A stretch of 64,000 nt of DNA from Vibrio sp. 10N (GCF_036245475.1 NZ_BTPM01000001.1:434001-498000); one strand, 5' to 3'. Positions 41,385 to 52,871 are shown, numbered from the stretch's first letter. Numbers and translations: made by a program. Notes: a model not told the origin generated them from the letters alone.

Positions 41385-42209
41385 TTGAACACAACACCCA
41401 GTGATGAATCTCAGTTAAGTAGCGTTAGGTTGCTGCAATTAACGGACACGCATCTGTTTGCGCCTGATGATGGTTGCTTACTGAGTGTTAATACCCAAGA
41501 TAGCTTTCACGCCGTGGTAGCGGAAGTCATGCAGCAAGGCACACAATTTGATGCTTTGCTCGCGACCGGCGATATTTCTCAGGATCATACCGAAGCGTCG
41601 TATCAAAAATTTGTCGATGGTATCGAGCCGTTAGGACTGCCGTGTTATTGGCTACCAGGCAATCATGACTATAAACCGTGCATGAACAGCGTGGTAAGCG
41701 CGCCACTTATCCAAGATGTGACTCACGCATTGCTTGGTGAGCATTGGCAAGTGCTGTTGCTTGATTCTCAAGTCGTAGGAGTACCTCATGGACGCCTGAG
41801 TGACAGTCAATTGGACTTTTTAGATCGCAAGTTGGCTGAGCACAGTGATAGGCATACATTGGTGTTGCTGCATCATCACCCGATGCTGGTGAACAGCGCT
41901 TGGCTAGATCAACATTGTTTAAAGGATGCTCACGAGTTCTGGCAGGTGGTTGAGAAGCATAGTAATGTTCGCGCGGTACTGTGTGGTCATATCCACCAAG
42001 AGCTGGACCACCTTCGTCATGATGTTCGAGTGCTTGCAACGCCATCGACTTGTGTGCAGTTTAAACCAAACTCCAATGAGTTTGCGCTTGATACCCGCTC
42101 ACCGGGTTGGCGTGAGCTAGAGCTTTGTGCCGATGGAGAGGTGAAAACGACCGTCAATAGGTTGCCACACGGTGCATTTCGACCTGATTTTAACGCGGAA
42201 GGTTACTAA
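41385..42209 (+). CDS. cpdA: 3',5'-cyclic-AMP phosphodiesterase CpdA
   Basis: CpdA hydrolyses cAMP and so tunes CRP regulation. The 274-residue metallophosphoesterase has all metal motifs: LTDTHLF, TGDISQDH, LPGNHD, LHHHP and CGHIHQ. The start is TTG at 41385. The next gene's ATG overlaps its stop (TAATG). Confidence 0.94.
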   Translation: MNTTPSDESQLSSVRLLQLTDTHLFAPDDGCLLSVNTQDSFHAVVAEVMQQGTQFDALLATGDISQDHTEASYQKFVDGIEPLGLPCYWLPGNHDYKPCMNSVVSAPLIQDVTHALLGEHWQVLLLDSQVVGVPHGRLSDSQLDFLDRKLAEHSDRHTLVLLHHHPMLVNSAWLDQHCLKDAHEFWQVVEKHSNVRAVLCGHIHQELDHLRHDVRVLATPSTCVQFKPNSNEFALDTRSPGWRELELCADGEVKTTVNRLPHGAFRPDFNAEGY

Positions 42210-42796
42210 TGAGCGCTAAGCGTCCACTACTGCTTTATATTCATGGCTTCAACAGTTCGCCAGAGTCGTTTAAAGCGCAAGCGATGGTGGCGTACTGTCA
42301 ACAGGCGAGGCCAGATATCAAGGTCGTCGTGCCGCAAATGCCGTGTTTTCCTGAGCAGGCAGCGTTGTATCTACAGCAAATTGTCGCGCAATATCAAGCG
42401 GACTATCAGATTGCGCTCGTGGGAAGCTCATTGGGCGGTTACCTATCAACCTGGCTTAACCATCATTATGGCTTTAAAGCGGTATTGATAAACCCAGCGG
42501 TTAAACCTTACGAGCTACTGCTCGACTTTTTAGGTGAACAGCAAAACCCGTATACTCACGAACGTTATGTGCTTGAAGCAAAACACATTGATGAGCTAAA
42601 AGCGCTTGATGTGGAAACCATTCACTCACCTGACGATTTTTGGCTGTTGCAGCAAGAGGGCGATGAAGTTCTAGATTATCGCCAGGCGGTCGACAAGTAT
42701 CGTCAATGCAAGCAAACCGTCGAGGAAAATGGCGATCATAGCTTTGTCGGTTTTGAACGATTCCCTGAACAGATTATCCGCTTCTTAGACCTATAA
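42209..42796 (+). CDS. yqiA: Esterase YqiA (alpha/beta hydrolase)
   Basis: The 195-residue small alpha/beta hydrolase has IHGFNSSPESF near the N-terminus, nucleophile motif GSSLGGYLSTW, and a C-terminal His in NGDHSFVGFERF. E. coli YqiA is a palmitoyl-CoA and p-nitrophenyl ester esterase; the natural role is unclear. It is translationally coupled to cpdA and lies upstream of parE. Confidence 0.93.
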   Translation: MSAKRPLLLYIHGFNSSPESFKAQAMVAYCQQARPDIKVVVPQMPCFPEQAALYLQQIVAQYQADYQIALVGSSLGGYLSTWLNHHYGFKAVLINPAVKPYELLLDFLGEQQNPYTHERYVLEAKHIDELKALDVETIHSPDDFWLLQQEGDEVLDYRQAVDKYRQCKQTVEENGDHSFVGFERFPEQIIRFLDL

Positions 42797-43032
42797 TCGT
42801 CGCTTTTTTCGTCTCCCCTTGAGGAGACAGTCATAATTTTCCCTCCAACTTCTGCGTGAAACTTGACAACACTTGCGTAGAGCCAGACTATGATGTGTCT
42901 GTACTTACGCGTAAGCCCTGAGCGATGCACAATTCAATGATGCACGGCTCAACTGCGGGCAAGCGACCTTTGGTCGCAATCTCTATTTTTGCTGCTAAGT
43001 ATCAATCATTATTTGAGTAAAATTTCCGTATT

Positions 43033-44913
43033 ATGACAGAACAATATAATGCTGGAGCCATTGAGGTTCTCAATGGTCTTGAGCCAGTACGTCGCCGACC
43101 AGGGATGTATACGGATACAGCGCGTCCAAACCACTTGGGTCAAGAAGTTATCGATAACAGTGTCGATGAAGCGCTAGCCGGACATGCCTCTAAGGTACAA
43201 GTCATTCTGCATGCCGACCAATCACTAGAAGTGATTGATGATGGTCGTGGTATGCCAGTCGATATCCACCCTGAAGAGAAAATTTCAGGTGTTGAGCTTA
43301 TTTTCTGTAAGCTCCACGCGGGTGGTAAGTTCTCGAACAAAAACTATCAATTCTCCGGCGGTTTGCACGGGGTTGGTATCTCTGTGGTTAACGCGCTTTC
43401 GAAACGCGTCGAAGTTGCAGTGCGTCGCGATGGTCAAGTGTATGAAATGGCCTTTGAGCATGGCAATAAAGTTCAAGAACTGACGGTAACTGGCACTTGT
43501 GGCCGCCGCAATCGCGGCACCAGTGTACACTTCTGGCCTGATGCGAGCTATTTTGATTCGGCGAACTTCTCAGTAACTCGTTTGGTGAACAACCTACGAG
43601 CGAAGGCGGTGTTGTGTCCGGGTCTGGAAATTACCTTCACCGATAAGGTGAACGGCAAAGATTACAAATGGTATTACGAAGATGGTCTAAAAGACTATCT
43701 CGCAGAAGGGGTAAAAGGCTACGCAGTCCTACCTGAAGCACCATTTACTGGCGAATTTACTGCAGAAACCGAAGCGGCAACCTGGGCTGTGATTTGGCAG
43801 CCAGAAGGCGGTGAGATGATCACCGAAAGCTACGTGAACTTGATCCCAACCGCTCAAGGCGGTACGCATGTTAATGGCCTGCGCCAAGGCTTGCTGGATG
43901 CGATGCGTGAGTTCTGTGAATTCCGTAACTTGCTACCTCGCGGCGTTAAGCTAACCGGTGATGATGTGTTTGAGCGCTGCTCATACGTACTGTCCATTAA
44001 GATGCAAGACCCGCAGTTTGCTGGACAAACCAAAGAACGCCTCTCTTCTCGTCAGTGTGCAGCGTTTGTCTCAGGTGTGGTTAAAGATGCCTTTAGCTTG
44101 TGGCTGAATGAGAAGCCGCAGCTTGCTGAGCAGTTAGCGGAAGTGTGTATTGCCAATGCTCACCGCCGTATGCGCGCAAGCAAAAAAGTGGTGCGTAAGA
44201 AAGTGGCTTCTGGCCCTGCGCTACCAGGCAAGCTCACAGACTGTTCGCAACAAGACTTAAACCGCACCGAAATCTTCTTCGTGGAGGGTGACTCGGCGGG
44301 TGGTAGTGCCAAACAGGCTCGCGATCGTGAGTTCCAAGCCGTGATGCCGCTGCGCGGTAAAATCCTCAACACTTGGGAAGTGTCTGCAGACCAAGTTCTG
44401 GCGTCACAAGAAGTGCACGACATTTCCGTGGCTTTGGGTATCGACCCAGATACCGAGAACCTTGATGGTCTTCGTTACGGTAAGGTGTGTATCCTTGCCG
44501 ATGCGGACTCGGATGGTCTGCACATTGCGACACTTCTATGTGCGCTATTTACCAAACACTTCCGCTCATTAGTTGCTGCCGGACACGTTTATGTTGCCAT
44601 GCCGCCACTGTATCGTATCGACTGTGGTAAAGAGGTGTTCTACGCCCTTGATGACGATGAAAAAGATGGCGTACTTGAGCGTCTGAGCAAGAAGAAAGCG
44701 AAGATCAACGTCCAGCGATTCAAAGGTCTGGGTGAAATGAACCCACTGCAGCTGCGTGAAACTACGATGGATCCTAATACCCGTCGCTTGGTGCAGTTGA
44801 CCATTGATGATGACGAAGCCACCAATGAGATGATGGATATGTTACTCGGTAAGAAGCGTGCTGATGATCGTCGTAGCTGGCTACAAAACAACGGTGACAT
44901 GGCTGAGGTATAA
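43033..44913 (+). CDS. parE: DNA topoisomerase IV subunit B
   Basis: ParE is the ATPase subunit of topoisomerase IV, which unlinks daughter chromosomes. The 626 residues show the GHKL ATPase ([42 protein letters not shown]) and the TOPRIM domain ([26 protein letters not shown]). The family's topoisomerase IV form (no gyrase-specific insert) and adjacency to parC confirm the assignment. Confidence 0.97.
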   Translation: MTEQYNAGAIEVLNGLEPVRRRPGMYTDTARPNHLGQEVIDNSVDEALAGHASKVQVILHADQSLEVIDDGRGMPVDIHPEEKISGVELIFCKLHAGGKFSNKNYQFSGGLHGVGISVVNALSKRVEVAVRRDGQVYEMAFEHGNKVQELTVTGTCGRRNRGTSVHFWPDASYFDSANFSVTRLVNNLRAKAVLCPGLEITFTDKVNGKDYKWYYEDGLKDYLAEGVKGYAVLPEAPFTGEFTAETEAATWAVIWQPEGGEMITESYVNLIPTAQGGTHVNGLRQGLLDAMREFCEFRNLLPRGVKLTGDDVFERCSYVLSIKMQDPQFAGQTKERLSSRQCAAFVSGVVKDAFSLWLNEKPQLAEQLAEVCIANAHRRMRASKKVVRKKVASGPALPGKLTDCSQQDLNRTEIFFVEGDSAGGSAKQARDREFQAVMPLRGKILNTWEVSADQVLASQEVHDISVALGIDPDTENLDGLRYGKVCILADADSDGLHIATLLCALFTKHFRSLVAAGHVYVAMPPLYRIDCGKEVFYALDDDEKDGVLERLSKKKAKINVQRFKGLGEMNPLQLRETTMDPNTRRLVQLTIDDDEATNEMMDMLLGKKRADDRRSWLQNNGDMAEV

Positions 44914-44915
44914 CA

Positions 44916-47192
44916 ATGTCGACTGAAATGTCTTTTGATGGCGTAGAACAACTGCCTCTGCGAAAGTTCACTGAAGACGCCTATCTGAACTACTCAATGT
45001 ACGTCATCATGGATCGTGCATTGCCTTACATTGGTGACGGATTGAAACCCGTACAGCGCCGCATTATCTATGCGATGTCTGAGCTGGGCCTGTCCGCATC
45101 GGCGAAATACAAAAAATCGGCACGTACTGTTGGTGACGTGTTGGGTAAATATCACCCACACGGCGACTCAGCGTGTTATGAAGCCATGGTATTGATGGCG
45201 CAGCCATTCTCTTATCGCTATCCATTGGTGGACGGTCAAGGTAACTGGGGTGCCCCAGACGATCCTAAATCGTTCGCTGCGATGCGTTACACCGAAGCCA
45301 AACTGTCTAAGTTTGCTGAAGTGCTGCTTGGTGAGCTCGGTCAAGGCACCGTTGAGTGGCAGCCAAACTTCGACGGCACCATGAAAGAGCCGAAGATCCT
45401 CCCTGCGAGATTGCCGCACATTTTGCTTAACGGCATCACGGGTATCGCAGTTGGTATGGCAACGGACATTCCGCCGCACAACGTGCGTGAGATTGCTGAC
45501 GCAACGATTCACCTTATCGATAAGCCAAAATCTGAGCTTGCTGAGGTAATGGAGTTTGTTAAAGGCCCAGATTACCCGACCGAAGCTGAAATCATCTCAC
45601 CGCAAGCTGACTTAGAGAAAATCTATCGTACCGGCCGTGGTAGTGTGAAGATGCGTGCAGTATGGCACAAAGAAGGCTCGGAGATTGTCATCACCGCGCT
45701 GCCGCACCAGGTGTCTGGTGCTAAGCTGCTTGAGCAAATTGCGAACCAAATGCGCGCCAAAAAACTGCCAATGGTAGATGACTTGCGCGATGAGTCGGAT
45801 CACGAAAACCCAACGCGTATCGTTGTTGTACCGCGCTCAAACCGCATTGATTGCGACCAGCTGATGAATCACTTGTTCGCATCGACCGATCTTGAGAAGA
45901 ACTTCCGTGTCAACCTCAACATGATCGGTCTCGATAACCGTCCGCAAGTAAAAGGTCTGGTTCAGATCTTAACGGAGTGGATCGAGTATCGCCGTGAGAC
46001 CGTACGTAAGCGTCTTCAGTATCGCCTAGATAAGATCCTTGCTCGTTTACACATCCTTGAAGGTTTGTTGGTGGCTTACCTCAACCTTGATGAAGTGATT
46101 GAGATCATCCGTACTGAAGACGACCCAAAAGCGGTGCTGATGGCGCGCTTTGGTATCACGGACATTCAAGCAGATGCGATCTTAGACACCAAACTTCGCC
46201 ACCTTGCGAAGCTGGAAGAAATGAAGATCCGCGGCGAGCAAGACGAGCTTGAGAAAGAGCGCGAGAAGCTTGAAAAGCTACTTGGCTCTGAGCGTCGTAT
46301 GAACACGCTACTGAAGAAAGAGATCCAAGCTGACGCAGAGAAGTACGGTGACGATCGCCGCTCACCAATCGTTGAACGCGCAGAAGCGAAAGCAATGACT
46401 GAGCGTGACTTGGTACCAAGCGAACCAATCACGGTTGTGCTGTCAGAGAAAGGTTGGATCCGTCATGCGAAAGGCCACGATGTCGATGCGAGCGGACTCA
46501 ATTACAAAGCCGGTGATAAATTCCTAGCCTCCGCCAGAGGTAAGAGCAATCAGCCGGCGGTGTTCCTTGGCAGTGATGGACGCAGTTACTCGTTAGAGTC
46601 GCACTCGTTGCCATCGGCTCGTAGCCAAGGTGAGCCGATTACTGGTCGACTCAACATTAGTGCTGGCTCGACAGTGCGCCAAGTGGTGATGGGTGAAGAA
46701 GATCAGCTATGGTTGATTGGCTCTGATGCAGGTTATGGCTTTGTGTGTAAAGGTAGTGATCTGCTATCGAAGAACCGCAGCGGTAAAGCGTTGGTGACTC
46801 TGCCACAAGCTTCTGAAGTGATGACGCCAGCAACGGTTGGCGATCTTGAGTCAGACGAAATCTTAGCGATCACCAACCAAGGCCGTATGTTGTTGTTCCC
46901 GATTAAAGACTTGCCACAGCTAGGCAAAGGTAAAGGGAATAAGATCATCAACATTCCATCGGCTAAGGCGAAGGCGCGTGAGGAGTTTGTCTCTCACTTG
47001 ATGGCGTTGCCTCAAGGTGTATCCATCACCCTGTATGCGGGTAAGCGTAAGCTTGGGCTGAAAGCGAGCGATTTGGATAACTTCCGCGGTGAGCGAGGGC
47101 GTCGAGGCGGGCTGCTACCGCGAGGCCTGCAGCGCGTGACTCGTATTGAGATTGACTCTGGCAACACGCCTGACAGTGTGATCGAAGAGTAA
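44916..47192 (+). CDS. parC: DNA topoisomerase IV subunit A
   Basis: ParC is the DNA-cleaving subunit. The 758 residues include the catalytic Tyr region ([11 protein letters not shown]) and a C-terminal beta-pinwheel. The quinolone-determining region reads [11 protein letters not shown], with the Ser and Glu of the susceptible type (S80 and E84 in E. coli numbering), so no resistance change is seen here. The start follows the parE stop after two bases. Confidence 0.97.
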   Translation: MSTEMSFDGVEQLPLRKFTEDAYLNYSMYVIMDRALPYIGDGLKPVQRRIIYAMSELGLSASAKYKKSARTVGDVLGKYHPHGDSACYEAMVLMAQPFSYRYPLVDGQGNWGAPDDPKSFAAMRYTEAKLSKFAEVLLGELGQGTVEWQPNFDGTMKEPKILPARLPHILLNGITGIAVGMATDIPPHNVREIADATIHLIDKPKSELAEVMEFVKGPDYPTEAEIISPQADLEKIYRTGRGSVKMRAVWHKEGSEIVITALPHQVSGAKLLEQIANQMRAKKLPMVDDLRDESDHENPTRIVVVPRSNRIDCDQLMNHLFASTDLEKNFRVNLNMIGLDNRPQVKGLVQILTEWIEYRRETVRKRLQYRLDKILARLHILEGLLVAYLNLDEVIEIIRTEDDPKAVLMARFGITDIQADAILDTKLRHLAKLEEMKIRGEQDELEKEREKLEKLLGSERRMNTLLKKEIQADAEKYGDDRRSPIVERAEAKAMTERDLVPSEPITVVLSEKGWIRHAKGHDVDASGLNYKAGDKFLASARGKSNQPAVFLGSDGRSYSLESHSLPSARSQGEPITGRLNISAGSTVRQVVMGEEDQLWLIGSDAGYGFVCKGSDLLSKNRSGKALVTLPQASEVMTPATVGDLESDEILAITNQGRMLLFPIKDLPQLGKGKGNKIINIPSAKAKAREEFVSHLMALPQGVSITLYAGKRKLGLKASDLDNFRGERGRRGGLLPRGLQRVTRIEIDSGNTPDSVIEE

Positions 47193-47203
47193 GTTAACCA
47201 AAC

Positions 47204-47235
47204 AAAAAAACCTCCGACTCGTCGGAGGTTTTTTA
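47204..47235. terminator. parC / degS convergent terminator
   Basis: AAAAAAACCTCCGAC / GTCGGAGGTTTTTT is a bidirectional stem with A and T tracts. Confidence 0.9.
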
Positions 47236-47279
47236 TTATCAGGCTGATAGTTACTGGCTGAGGAGATAGGGGAGTTGTA

Positions 47280-48344
47280 CTACTCTCGGCTATCTTCGCC
47301 AACGGTCACAGGCAAGGTAAGCTCTTTGCCATCACGAAGTAATTTCACATCGACGGTGGTGCCAGGCCTTAAGTCTGTAACTAAGTCAAGCACACCCTGT
47401 CGACCATTCAGTTTATTGCCATCGATCATCAAGATGATGTCTTGCACTTCGATTCCCGCTTTGGCCGCTGGTCCCTCTGGATCCAATCCAAGCACGATGA
47501 TACCGCCAATGTGCTCGTTGCCTAAGAGGCGAGAAGTGACGGAGTTAATGTCTTGACCATCAATGCCTATGTAGCCGCGTATCACTCGTCCATCGGCAAT
47601 GATTTTTTCCATGATCTTGCTTGCCAGAGGATAAGGAATAGCAAACGAGATACCATAAGTTTCAAGATCGGTAGCTTGCTGGAAGGATGCGGTATTGATC
47701 CCAACTAACTCTCCAAGCGTGTTAACTAGTGCGCCGCCCGAGTTACCTTGGTTGATTGCAGCATCGGTTTGGATGAACGCTTGAATGCCGCCGGCACTAA
47801 TTGATGAACGTCCGGTTGCCGAGATAATACCAAAGGTAGTGGTTTGTCCAAGGTTATACGGGTTACCAATTGCCAGCACAACATCGCCAACTTTTGGAGC
47901 ATAATCTGGATTGAGTGGAATAACAGGTAGATTGCCGCCTTCAATACGCAGTACCGCAATGTCGGTGCGCTGGTCTTTACCTACCAGCTGAGCGGCTGCT
48001 ACGCGACCATCTTGCAGTGCAACAATGATTTGATCCGCATTCGCCACCACGTGATAGTTGGTAATGATGTAGCCTTTATCACTAACGATGACGCCAGAGC
48101 CTAGACCCTGAGTCGAGAGAGTGGTGCGATCGCTCTCTTTGTATTGGCGACTATAGATATTGACGACCGCTGGTGCCGCTTTACGTACAGCCTGATTGAA
48201 AGAAACCTGTTGTGTATTGTCGTATTCGGGTTGAGAGACGATATTATTCGGTATGACGTTTTGTCGAAGGGAAGGCACCGCTAGTAGCACAAGGAGCGCT
48301 GTGATTAGACCCATTGATACAGAGCGGATTAGAAAGTTCAGCAT
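47280..48344 (-). CDS. degS: Site-1 protease DegS of the sigma-E pathway
   Basis: DegS is a membrane-anchored periplasmic serine protease. It senses unfolded porins and cuts anti-sigma RseA, activating sigma-E. The ~354 residues have one N-terminal membrane anchor (~4-25), then trypsin-like triad motifs (TNYHVV, DIAVL, GNSGGALVN) and a single PDZ domain. The start at 48344 has GAGGGAA before it; the ATG at 48365 would put the ribosome site inside the gene. It lies downstream of degQ on the same strand. Confidence 0.95.
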   Translation of the reverse strand: MLNFLIRSVSMGLITALLVLLAVPSLRQNVIPNNIVSQPEYDNTQQVSFNQAVRKAAPAVVNIYSRQYKESDRTTLSTQGLGSGVIVSDKGYIITNYHVVANADQIIVALQDGRVAAAQLVGKDQRTDIAVLRIEGGNLPVIPLNPDYAPKVGDVVLAIGNPYNLGQTTTFGIISATGRSSISAGGIQAFIQTDAAINQGNSGGALVNTLGELVGINTASFQQATDLETYGISFAIPYPLASKIMEKIIADGRVIRGYIGIDGQDINSVTSRLLGNEHIGGIIVLGLDPEGPAAKAGIEVQDIILMIDGNKLNGRQGVLDLVTDLRPGTTVDVKLLRDGKELTLPVTVGEDSRE

Positions 48345-48511
48345 TGTTCCCTCAAGTAGAGTCAAAAATATAGCCGCAATGTCAGACTTCGCAAACGGTT
48401 ACTTTGTTAAGTTAGTATTATCTAACTCGCAAAACGAGACAAATTTCTGAAATTAACCGAAAAACCAAAAGACGCACAGCAGAGAAACAGAGGATATCAT
48501 TTCTGCCGCTG

Positions 48512-48543
48512 ATAATAAAAGAGCAGCCTCTTTAGGGCTGCTC
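48512..48543 (-). terminator. degQ terminator
   Basis: On the minus strand the stem GAGCAGCC / GGCTGCTC is followed by TTTTATTATC. Confidence 0.75.
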
Positions 48544-48575
48544 TATGACACAAAATTAACCAAGTTGAGTCGTGA

Positions 48576-49946
48576 TTATCGTACGACCAGGTAGATGGTT
48601 CTATCACCGCGCTGGATGTTCAGTGCCAATACGCCCGGTTTTTTCTCAAGCAGTTTACGAAGCTGGGCCACGTTTTTCACTCGAGTGCGGTTCACTCCGA
48701 TGATGATGTCATCTTTTTGTAGCTCGTATTGAGCCGCAGGTGAACCTTCTTCCACCGACGTGACTTTGACGCCTTCAATCGCATCGCTGCTGGTGGTATT
48801 AGCAAACTCAGCCCCCGTTAGACCTTCATGCAGCTTATCCGCTTTTGTCGAAGATTGTGTTGACTCGGTAAGTGTTGCTTTGAACGATTTTTCTTTACCG
48901 TCTCGAACTACCCCTAGGGTGACGGTTTTACCAGCGCCTAATGTAGCGACCTTAGCGCGTAATTCACTGAAGGTAGAAATCTTCTTACCGTTCACTGAAA
49001 TGATGATGTCACCGGCTTCCAGGCCCGCTTTGTCGGCCGCACTATCTGGCACGACTTGGCTGACAAACGCGCCCTTGCTGGAATCATAGCCAAGTGCTTC
49101 GGCAAGCTCTGAGGTGACTTCACCACCCTGAACGCCCAGCATGCCGCGTTTAACTTCACCAAACTCGATGATTTGTTCGGTAAGGTTGGTCATCATGTTG
49201 GATGGAATGGCAAAGCCAATACCGACATTGCCACCATTAGGCCCTAAGATAGCGGTGTTGATACCGATCAGCTCACCATTGAGGTTCACTAAGGCACCAC
49301 CAGAGTTACCGCTGTTGATGGCCGCATCGGTTTGAATGAAGTTTTCAAAGTTCTCGATGTTGAGGCCACTTCGACCCAGTGCGGATACGATACCAGAGGT
49401 CACGGTTTGCCCTAGACCAAATGGGTTACCAATCGCGACGGTGAAATCACCCACGCGCAGCTCGTCTGAATCGGCAACCTTGATTTCCGTGAGGTTCTTG
49501 GCACCGTCAACTTTCAATAAGGCTACATCAGACATTTGATCGCCGCCAACCAGCTCGGCATCAAACTCGCGTCCGTCACCGAGCTTGATGCGAATTTCCT
49601 CAGCGCCATTGATGACGTGATAGTTAGTCACGATATAGCCTTTCTTGGCGTCAATAACGACACCGGAACCTAGCCCGCGGAATGGGCGCTCTTGAAGCTG
49701 TTCAGTAGGGAAGTCAGGACCAAAGAAAAAGCGGAACTGCTCAGGCAGTTGCTGTCGAGAAACTTGTGTCCCCTCTACGGCAATACTGACCACCGCAGGT
49801 GTGACTTTTTCTAACATTGGCGCAAGGCTTGGCAGTTGCTCTCCATTGACAGATAAAGGCAGAGCGGCCGTAGCAGGTAGTGGGGCGATGATTGCACTTA
49901 GGCTTAACGAAAGAACAGTTAACGCAAGTACTGGTTTTTTCATCAT
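48576..49946 (-). CDS. degQ: Periplasmic serine endoprotease DegQ (HtrA family)
   Basis: DegQ degrades and refolds damaged proteins in the periplasm. The ~456-residue precursor has a signal peptide (MKKPVLALTVLSLSLSAIIA...ATA). The HtrA triad is visible (TNYHVI, DVALL, GNSGGALVN), followed by two PDZ domains. The start is at 49946 or 49943: GAGGAG lies just upstream, and the ATG at 49958 would include it. The degQ-degS pair is ordered as in E. coli. Confidence 0.95.
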   Translation of the reverse strand: MMKKPVLALTVLSLSLSAIIAPLPATAALPLSVNGEQLPSLAPMLEKVTPAVVSIAVEGTQVSRQQLPEQFRFFFGPDFPTEQLQERPFRGLGSGVVIDAKKGYIVTNYHVINGAEEIRIKLGDGREFDAELVGGDQMSDVALLKVDGAKNLTEIKVADSDELRVGDFTVAIGNPFGLGQTVTSGIVSALGRSGLNIENFENFIQTDAAINSGNSGGALVNLNGELIGINTAILGPNGGNVGIGFAIPSNMMTNLTEQIIEFGEVKRGMLGVQGGEVTSELAEALGYDSSKGAFVSQVVPDSAADKAGLEAGDIIISVNGKKISTFSELRAKVATLGAGKTVTLGVVRDGKEKSFKATLTESTQSSTKADKLHEGLTGAEFANTTSSDAIEGVKVTSVEEGSPAAQYELQKDDIIIGVNRTRVKNVAQLRKLLEKKPGVLALNIQRGDRTIYLVVR

Positions 49947-50010
49947 AAAACTCCTCATAGGATCAGTAAGGTTTATGACTCAACGATTGTTGTAAAGTTC
50001 ATCCTTAATA

Positions 50011-50045
50011 TAAAAACGGCCAGCAATTGATTCAATCGCTGGCCG
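50011..50045 (-). terminator. zapG terminator
   Basis: On the minus strand GGCCAGC / GCTGGCC is followed by GTTTTTATA, between zapG and degQ. Confidence 0.75.
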
Positions 50046-50061
50046 GTTTGGGGGTTCTGTA

Positions 50062-50523
50062 TTAAGAAGCTTTGGCTGTCGTTACGGGCTCTTGGCCGAC
50101 TGCAGCGGGGGATTCAACCACTTCTTTTTTCTCTTCTCTTAAGAGACCCGTCGCACCATTAACGTAATCTTTTGGTGGATGCTCTACAGAATCGCTAGCG
50201 TCTATGACTTCTACGTTGTGTTCAGCAATTTTCTTCACAAAAGGATTATCTTGTTCTGGAAGGTTTGGCATCAGCTCCGTGGAGGTTTTTGCCATATGCT
50301 GATAGAGCTTGGTGTAATCTTTGCCCAGCGTGTCGAGCATTTCAGCTGTTTGTGCAAAGTGATCCGACAGCTCTTGCCTTTGTTGTTCAAGCGCGAACTT
50401 AGCGGATTCGAGATCTTTTTGTAGCGTCTTTTGTTTCTTGTATTGCGGAGTAGTCAGTCGGGAAATCACAATTCCTAGAATAGCACCAACTAGCAAGCCG
50501 ACAATGGCATATATCCAAGGCAT
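50062..50523 (-). CDS. zapG: Cell-envelope division protein ZapG (YhcB, DUF1043)
   Basis: The 153-residue inner-membrane protein has one N-terminal membrane helix (~3-22), a coiled coil (~32-85) and a low-complexity C-terminal tail. YhcB/ZapG links elongation, division and envelope synthesis. It is divergent from zapE, the conserved neighbour. Confidence 0.9.
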   Translation of the reverse strand: MPWIYAIVGLLVGAILGIVISRLTTPQYKKQKTLQKDLESAKFALEQQRQELSDHFAQTAEMLDTLGKDYTKLYQHMAKTSTELMPNLPEQDNPFVKKIAEHNVEVIDASDSVEHPPKDYVNGATGLLREEKKEVVESPAAVGQEPVTTAKAS

Positions 50524-50664
50524 AACAGCTCCTTTATAATGATTATTAACATGTGCGTTACCAAGTGGTTACACACGTCGTATAGCCATGTTACTATGAG
50601 ACTTCGAGCCAATAAAGCAAAAATACGCGCTCTTTAGCCCTTGGATGAGTGTTGCGAGTAATCC

Positions 50665-51768
50665 ATGACGCCAATAGAAAGATACGAACACGATATAAAA
50701 ACAAATGGTTTCCAGGTAGACCCAGCCCAACGTACTGCAGTGGAAGCATTAGACAAATTACACCATCAGTTTAACGATTATCTGAGATTTGAAGCACCTC
50801 CGCTTTCAATGATGCAAAAGCTGCTAGGGAAACAACCCGAACAAGCGGTGCCGCCGCAAGGCCTCTATTTTTGGGGTGGAGTAGGGCGTGGTAAAACCTA
50901 CTTGATGGATGCGTTTTTTGATAGTTTACCGACATCGAAGAAAATGCGTGTGCATTTCCACCGCTTTATGTACCGAGTGCACGATGAACTCAAGCGATTA
51001 GGGGATGTTGAGAACCCGCTGGAGAGAGTGGCGGATATTTTCGAATCCGAAGCTAAGATCATCTGCTTCGATGAGTTTTTTGTCTCCGACATTACCGACG
51101 CCATGATTTTGGCTACGTTATTACAAGCTCTGTTTAAACGTGGTGTGGTACTTGTTGCGACCTCTAATATTCCGCCTGAAGACTTATATCGTAATGGTTT
51201 GCAGCGCGCCCGTTTTATGCCTGCTATCACCTTGATTCAGAGTCAGTGTGTGGTACTGAATGTCGACAGTGGCATTGATTATCGACTGCGCACGCTTGAA
51301 CAAGCTGAAATCTACCATTTCCCTCTAGATGAAGCCGCAAATCAAAACCTTGAGCGTTACTTTGAACAACTGGTGATGGATGATCGCGTTCATGAGGCGA
51401 CGATAGATATTAATCATCGTGATATTGACGTGTTTGCCGCCGCTGATGATGTGCTATTTGCAAGTTTTGCGCAGCTTTGCCAAACCATGCGCAGTCAAAA
51501 CGACTATATAGAGATGTCTCGTATCTACCATACCGTGCTGCTCGCCGATGTGAAGCAGATGGACGCCAAGTTGGACGACGCGGCAAGGCGGTTTATCGCT
51601 TTGGTTGATGAATTCTATGAAAGACGAGTAAAGTTGATTATTTCAGCCGAAGTGCCGTTAGAGGAACTGTACACGCAAGGTCAGTTAGAGTTTGAGTTTA
51701 AGCGCTGTATTTCGCGTTTAACGGAGATGCAAAGTCACGACTACTTGGCTTCAGAGCATTTACCTTGA
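50665..51768 (+). CDS. zapE: Cell division ATPase ZapE (AFG1-like)
   Basis: ZapE is an ATPase that acts on the FtsZ ring at late division. The 367-residue AFG1-type AAA protein has Walker A GGVGRGKTYLMD (~72-83) and Walker B IICFDEFFVSDITDAM. It lies upstream of rplM-rpsI and divergent from zapG, as in other gammaproteobacteria. Confidence 0.94.
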   Translation: MTPIERYEHDIKTNGFQVDPAQRTAVEALDKLHHQFNDYLRFEAPPLSMMQKLLGKQPEQAVPPQGLYFWGGVGRGKTYLMDAFFDSLPTSKKMRVHFHRFMYRVHDELKRLGDVENPLERVADIFESEAKIICFDEFFVSDITDAMILATLLQALFKRGVVLVATSNIPPEDLYRNGLQRARFMPAITLIQSQCVVLNVDSGIDYRLRTLEQAEIYHFPLDEAANQNLERYFEQLVMDDRVHEATIDINHRDIDVFAAADDVLFASFAQLCQTMRSQNDYIEMSRIYHTVLLADVKQMDAKLDDAARRFIALVDEFYERRVKLIISAEVPLEELYTQGQLEFEFKRCISRLTEMQSHDYLASEHLP

Positions 51769-51820
51769 TGTTTTTGGCAATTTTGTCCAAAAAATAGATG
51801 ATTTTTTCCTCGAGCTTCTC

Positions 51821-51979
51821 TATAATCCTGCGACCCACCGTTACTGCAGGCGAGTTTCTTCAAACTTTTTGAGGAACGATGCCGAGAGTTTCAACACTCG
51901 AAGGGGTGATGTATGGGCTCTTAGACAGTGGGAGCGAAAGCTCCTTAAGTGTAAATTTAATTAACGGGTTATTATTAGC
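51821..51979 (+). promoter_or_regulatory. rplM promoter -10 and structured leader
   Basis: A perfect -10 TATAAT (51821-51826) lacks a good -35. The ~145-nt leader has CGAGTTTC..GAAACTCG-type and GGGAGCGAAAGCTCC stems. In E. coli, L13 represses its own operon through the rplM leader, so a similar feedback site is plausible. Confidence 0.5.
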
Positions 51980-52408
51980 ATGAAAACTTTCGTTGCTAAA
52001 CCAGAAACTGTAAAACGCGACTGGTACGTTGTAGACGCTGAAGGTAAAACTCTTGGCCGTCTAGCAAGTGAAATTGCATCTCGCCTACGTGGCAAACACA
52101 AAGCTGAATACACTCCTCACACTGACACTGGTGATTACATCATCGTTGTTAACGCTGAGAAAGTTACTGTAACTGGTAACAAGGCTAAGAACAAAGTTTA
52201 CTACCGTCACTCTGAGTTCCCAGGCGGCCTAAAATCAATCACTTTTGAAAAGCTGATTGATCGTAAGCCTGAAATGGCTCTTGAGCTAGCGGTTAAAGGT
52301 ATGCTACCACGTGGTCCTCTAGGCCGTGCTATGTACCGTAAGCTTAAAGTTTACGCTGGCGCTGAGCACAACCATGTTGCTCAACAACCACAAGTACTAG
52401 ACATCTAA
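51980..52408 (+). CDS. rplM: 50S ribosomal protein L13
   Basis: The 142-residue L13, an early 50S assembly protein, has [20 protein letters not shown] and [21 protein letters not shown]. It is the first gene of the rplM-rpsI operon, with rpsI 15 bp downstream. Confidence 0.98.
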   Translation: MKTFVAKPETVKRDWYVVDAEGKTLGRLASEIASRLRGKHKAEYTPHTDTGDYIIVVNAEKVTVTGNKAKNKVYYRHSEFPGGLKSITFEKLIDRKPEMALELAVKGMLPRGPLGRAMYRKLKVYAGAEHNHVAQQPQVLDI

Positions 52409-52423
52409 TCGGGGATTTCGAAA

Positions 52424-52816
52424 ATGGCAGAGAATCAATACTACGGCACTGGCCGTCGCAAAAGCTCAGCTGCTCGTGTTTTCATCAAACCAGGCACTGG
52501 CAACATCGTAGTTAACAAGCGTGAACTAGAAACTTACTTCGGTCGCGAAACTTCTTGCATGGTAGTTCGTCAGCCTCTAGAGCTAACTGAACTAACTGAG
52601 AAGCTAGACCTATTCGTTACTGTAAAAGGTGGCGGTATTTCTGGTCAAGCAGGTGCTATCCGTCACGGTATCACTCGCGCGCTAATGGAATACGATGAAT
52701 CTCTACGTCCTGCTCTACGTGCAGCTGGCTACGTTACTCGCGACGCTCGTTGCGTTGAACGTAAGAAAGTTGGTCTACGTAAAGCACGTCGTCGTCCACA
52801 GTTCTCTAAGCGTTAA
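52424..52816 (+). CDS. rpsI: 30S ribosomal protein S9
   Basis: The 130-residue S9 has [19 protein letters not shown] and the basic C-terminal tail [14 protein letters not shown], which reaches the decoding centre. A strong terminator follows. Confidence 0.98.
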   Translation: MAENQYYGTGRRKSSAARVFIKPGTGNIVVNKRELETYFGRETSCMVVRQPLELTELTEKLDLFVTVKGGGISGQAGAIRHGITRALMEYDESLRPALRAAGYVTRDARCVERKKVGLRKARRRPQFSKR

Positions 52817-52871
52817 TTTTCTCCTTACCGAGAAGATTATGCTTTCCAACTTTGTGTTGGAATGTGGTATC

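Noticed and set aside
44916..47192. Quinolone-resistance change in parC
   Set aside because: The determining region has the susceptible Ser and Glu.
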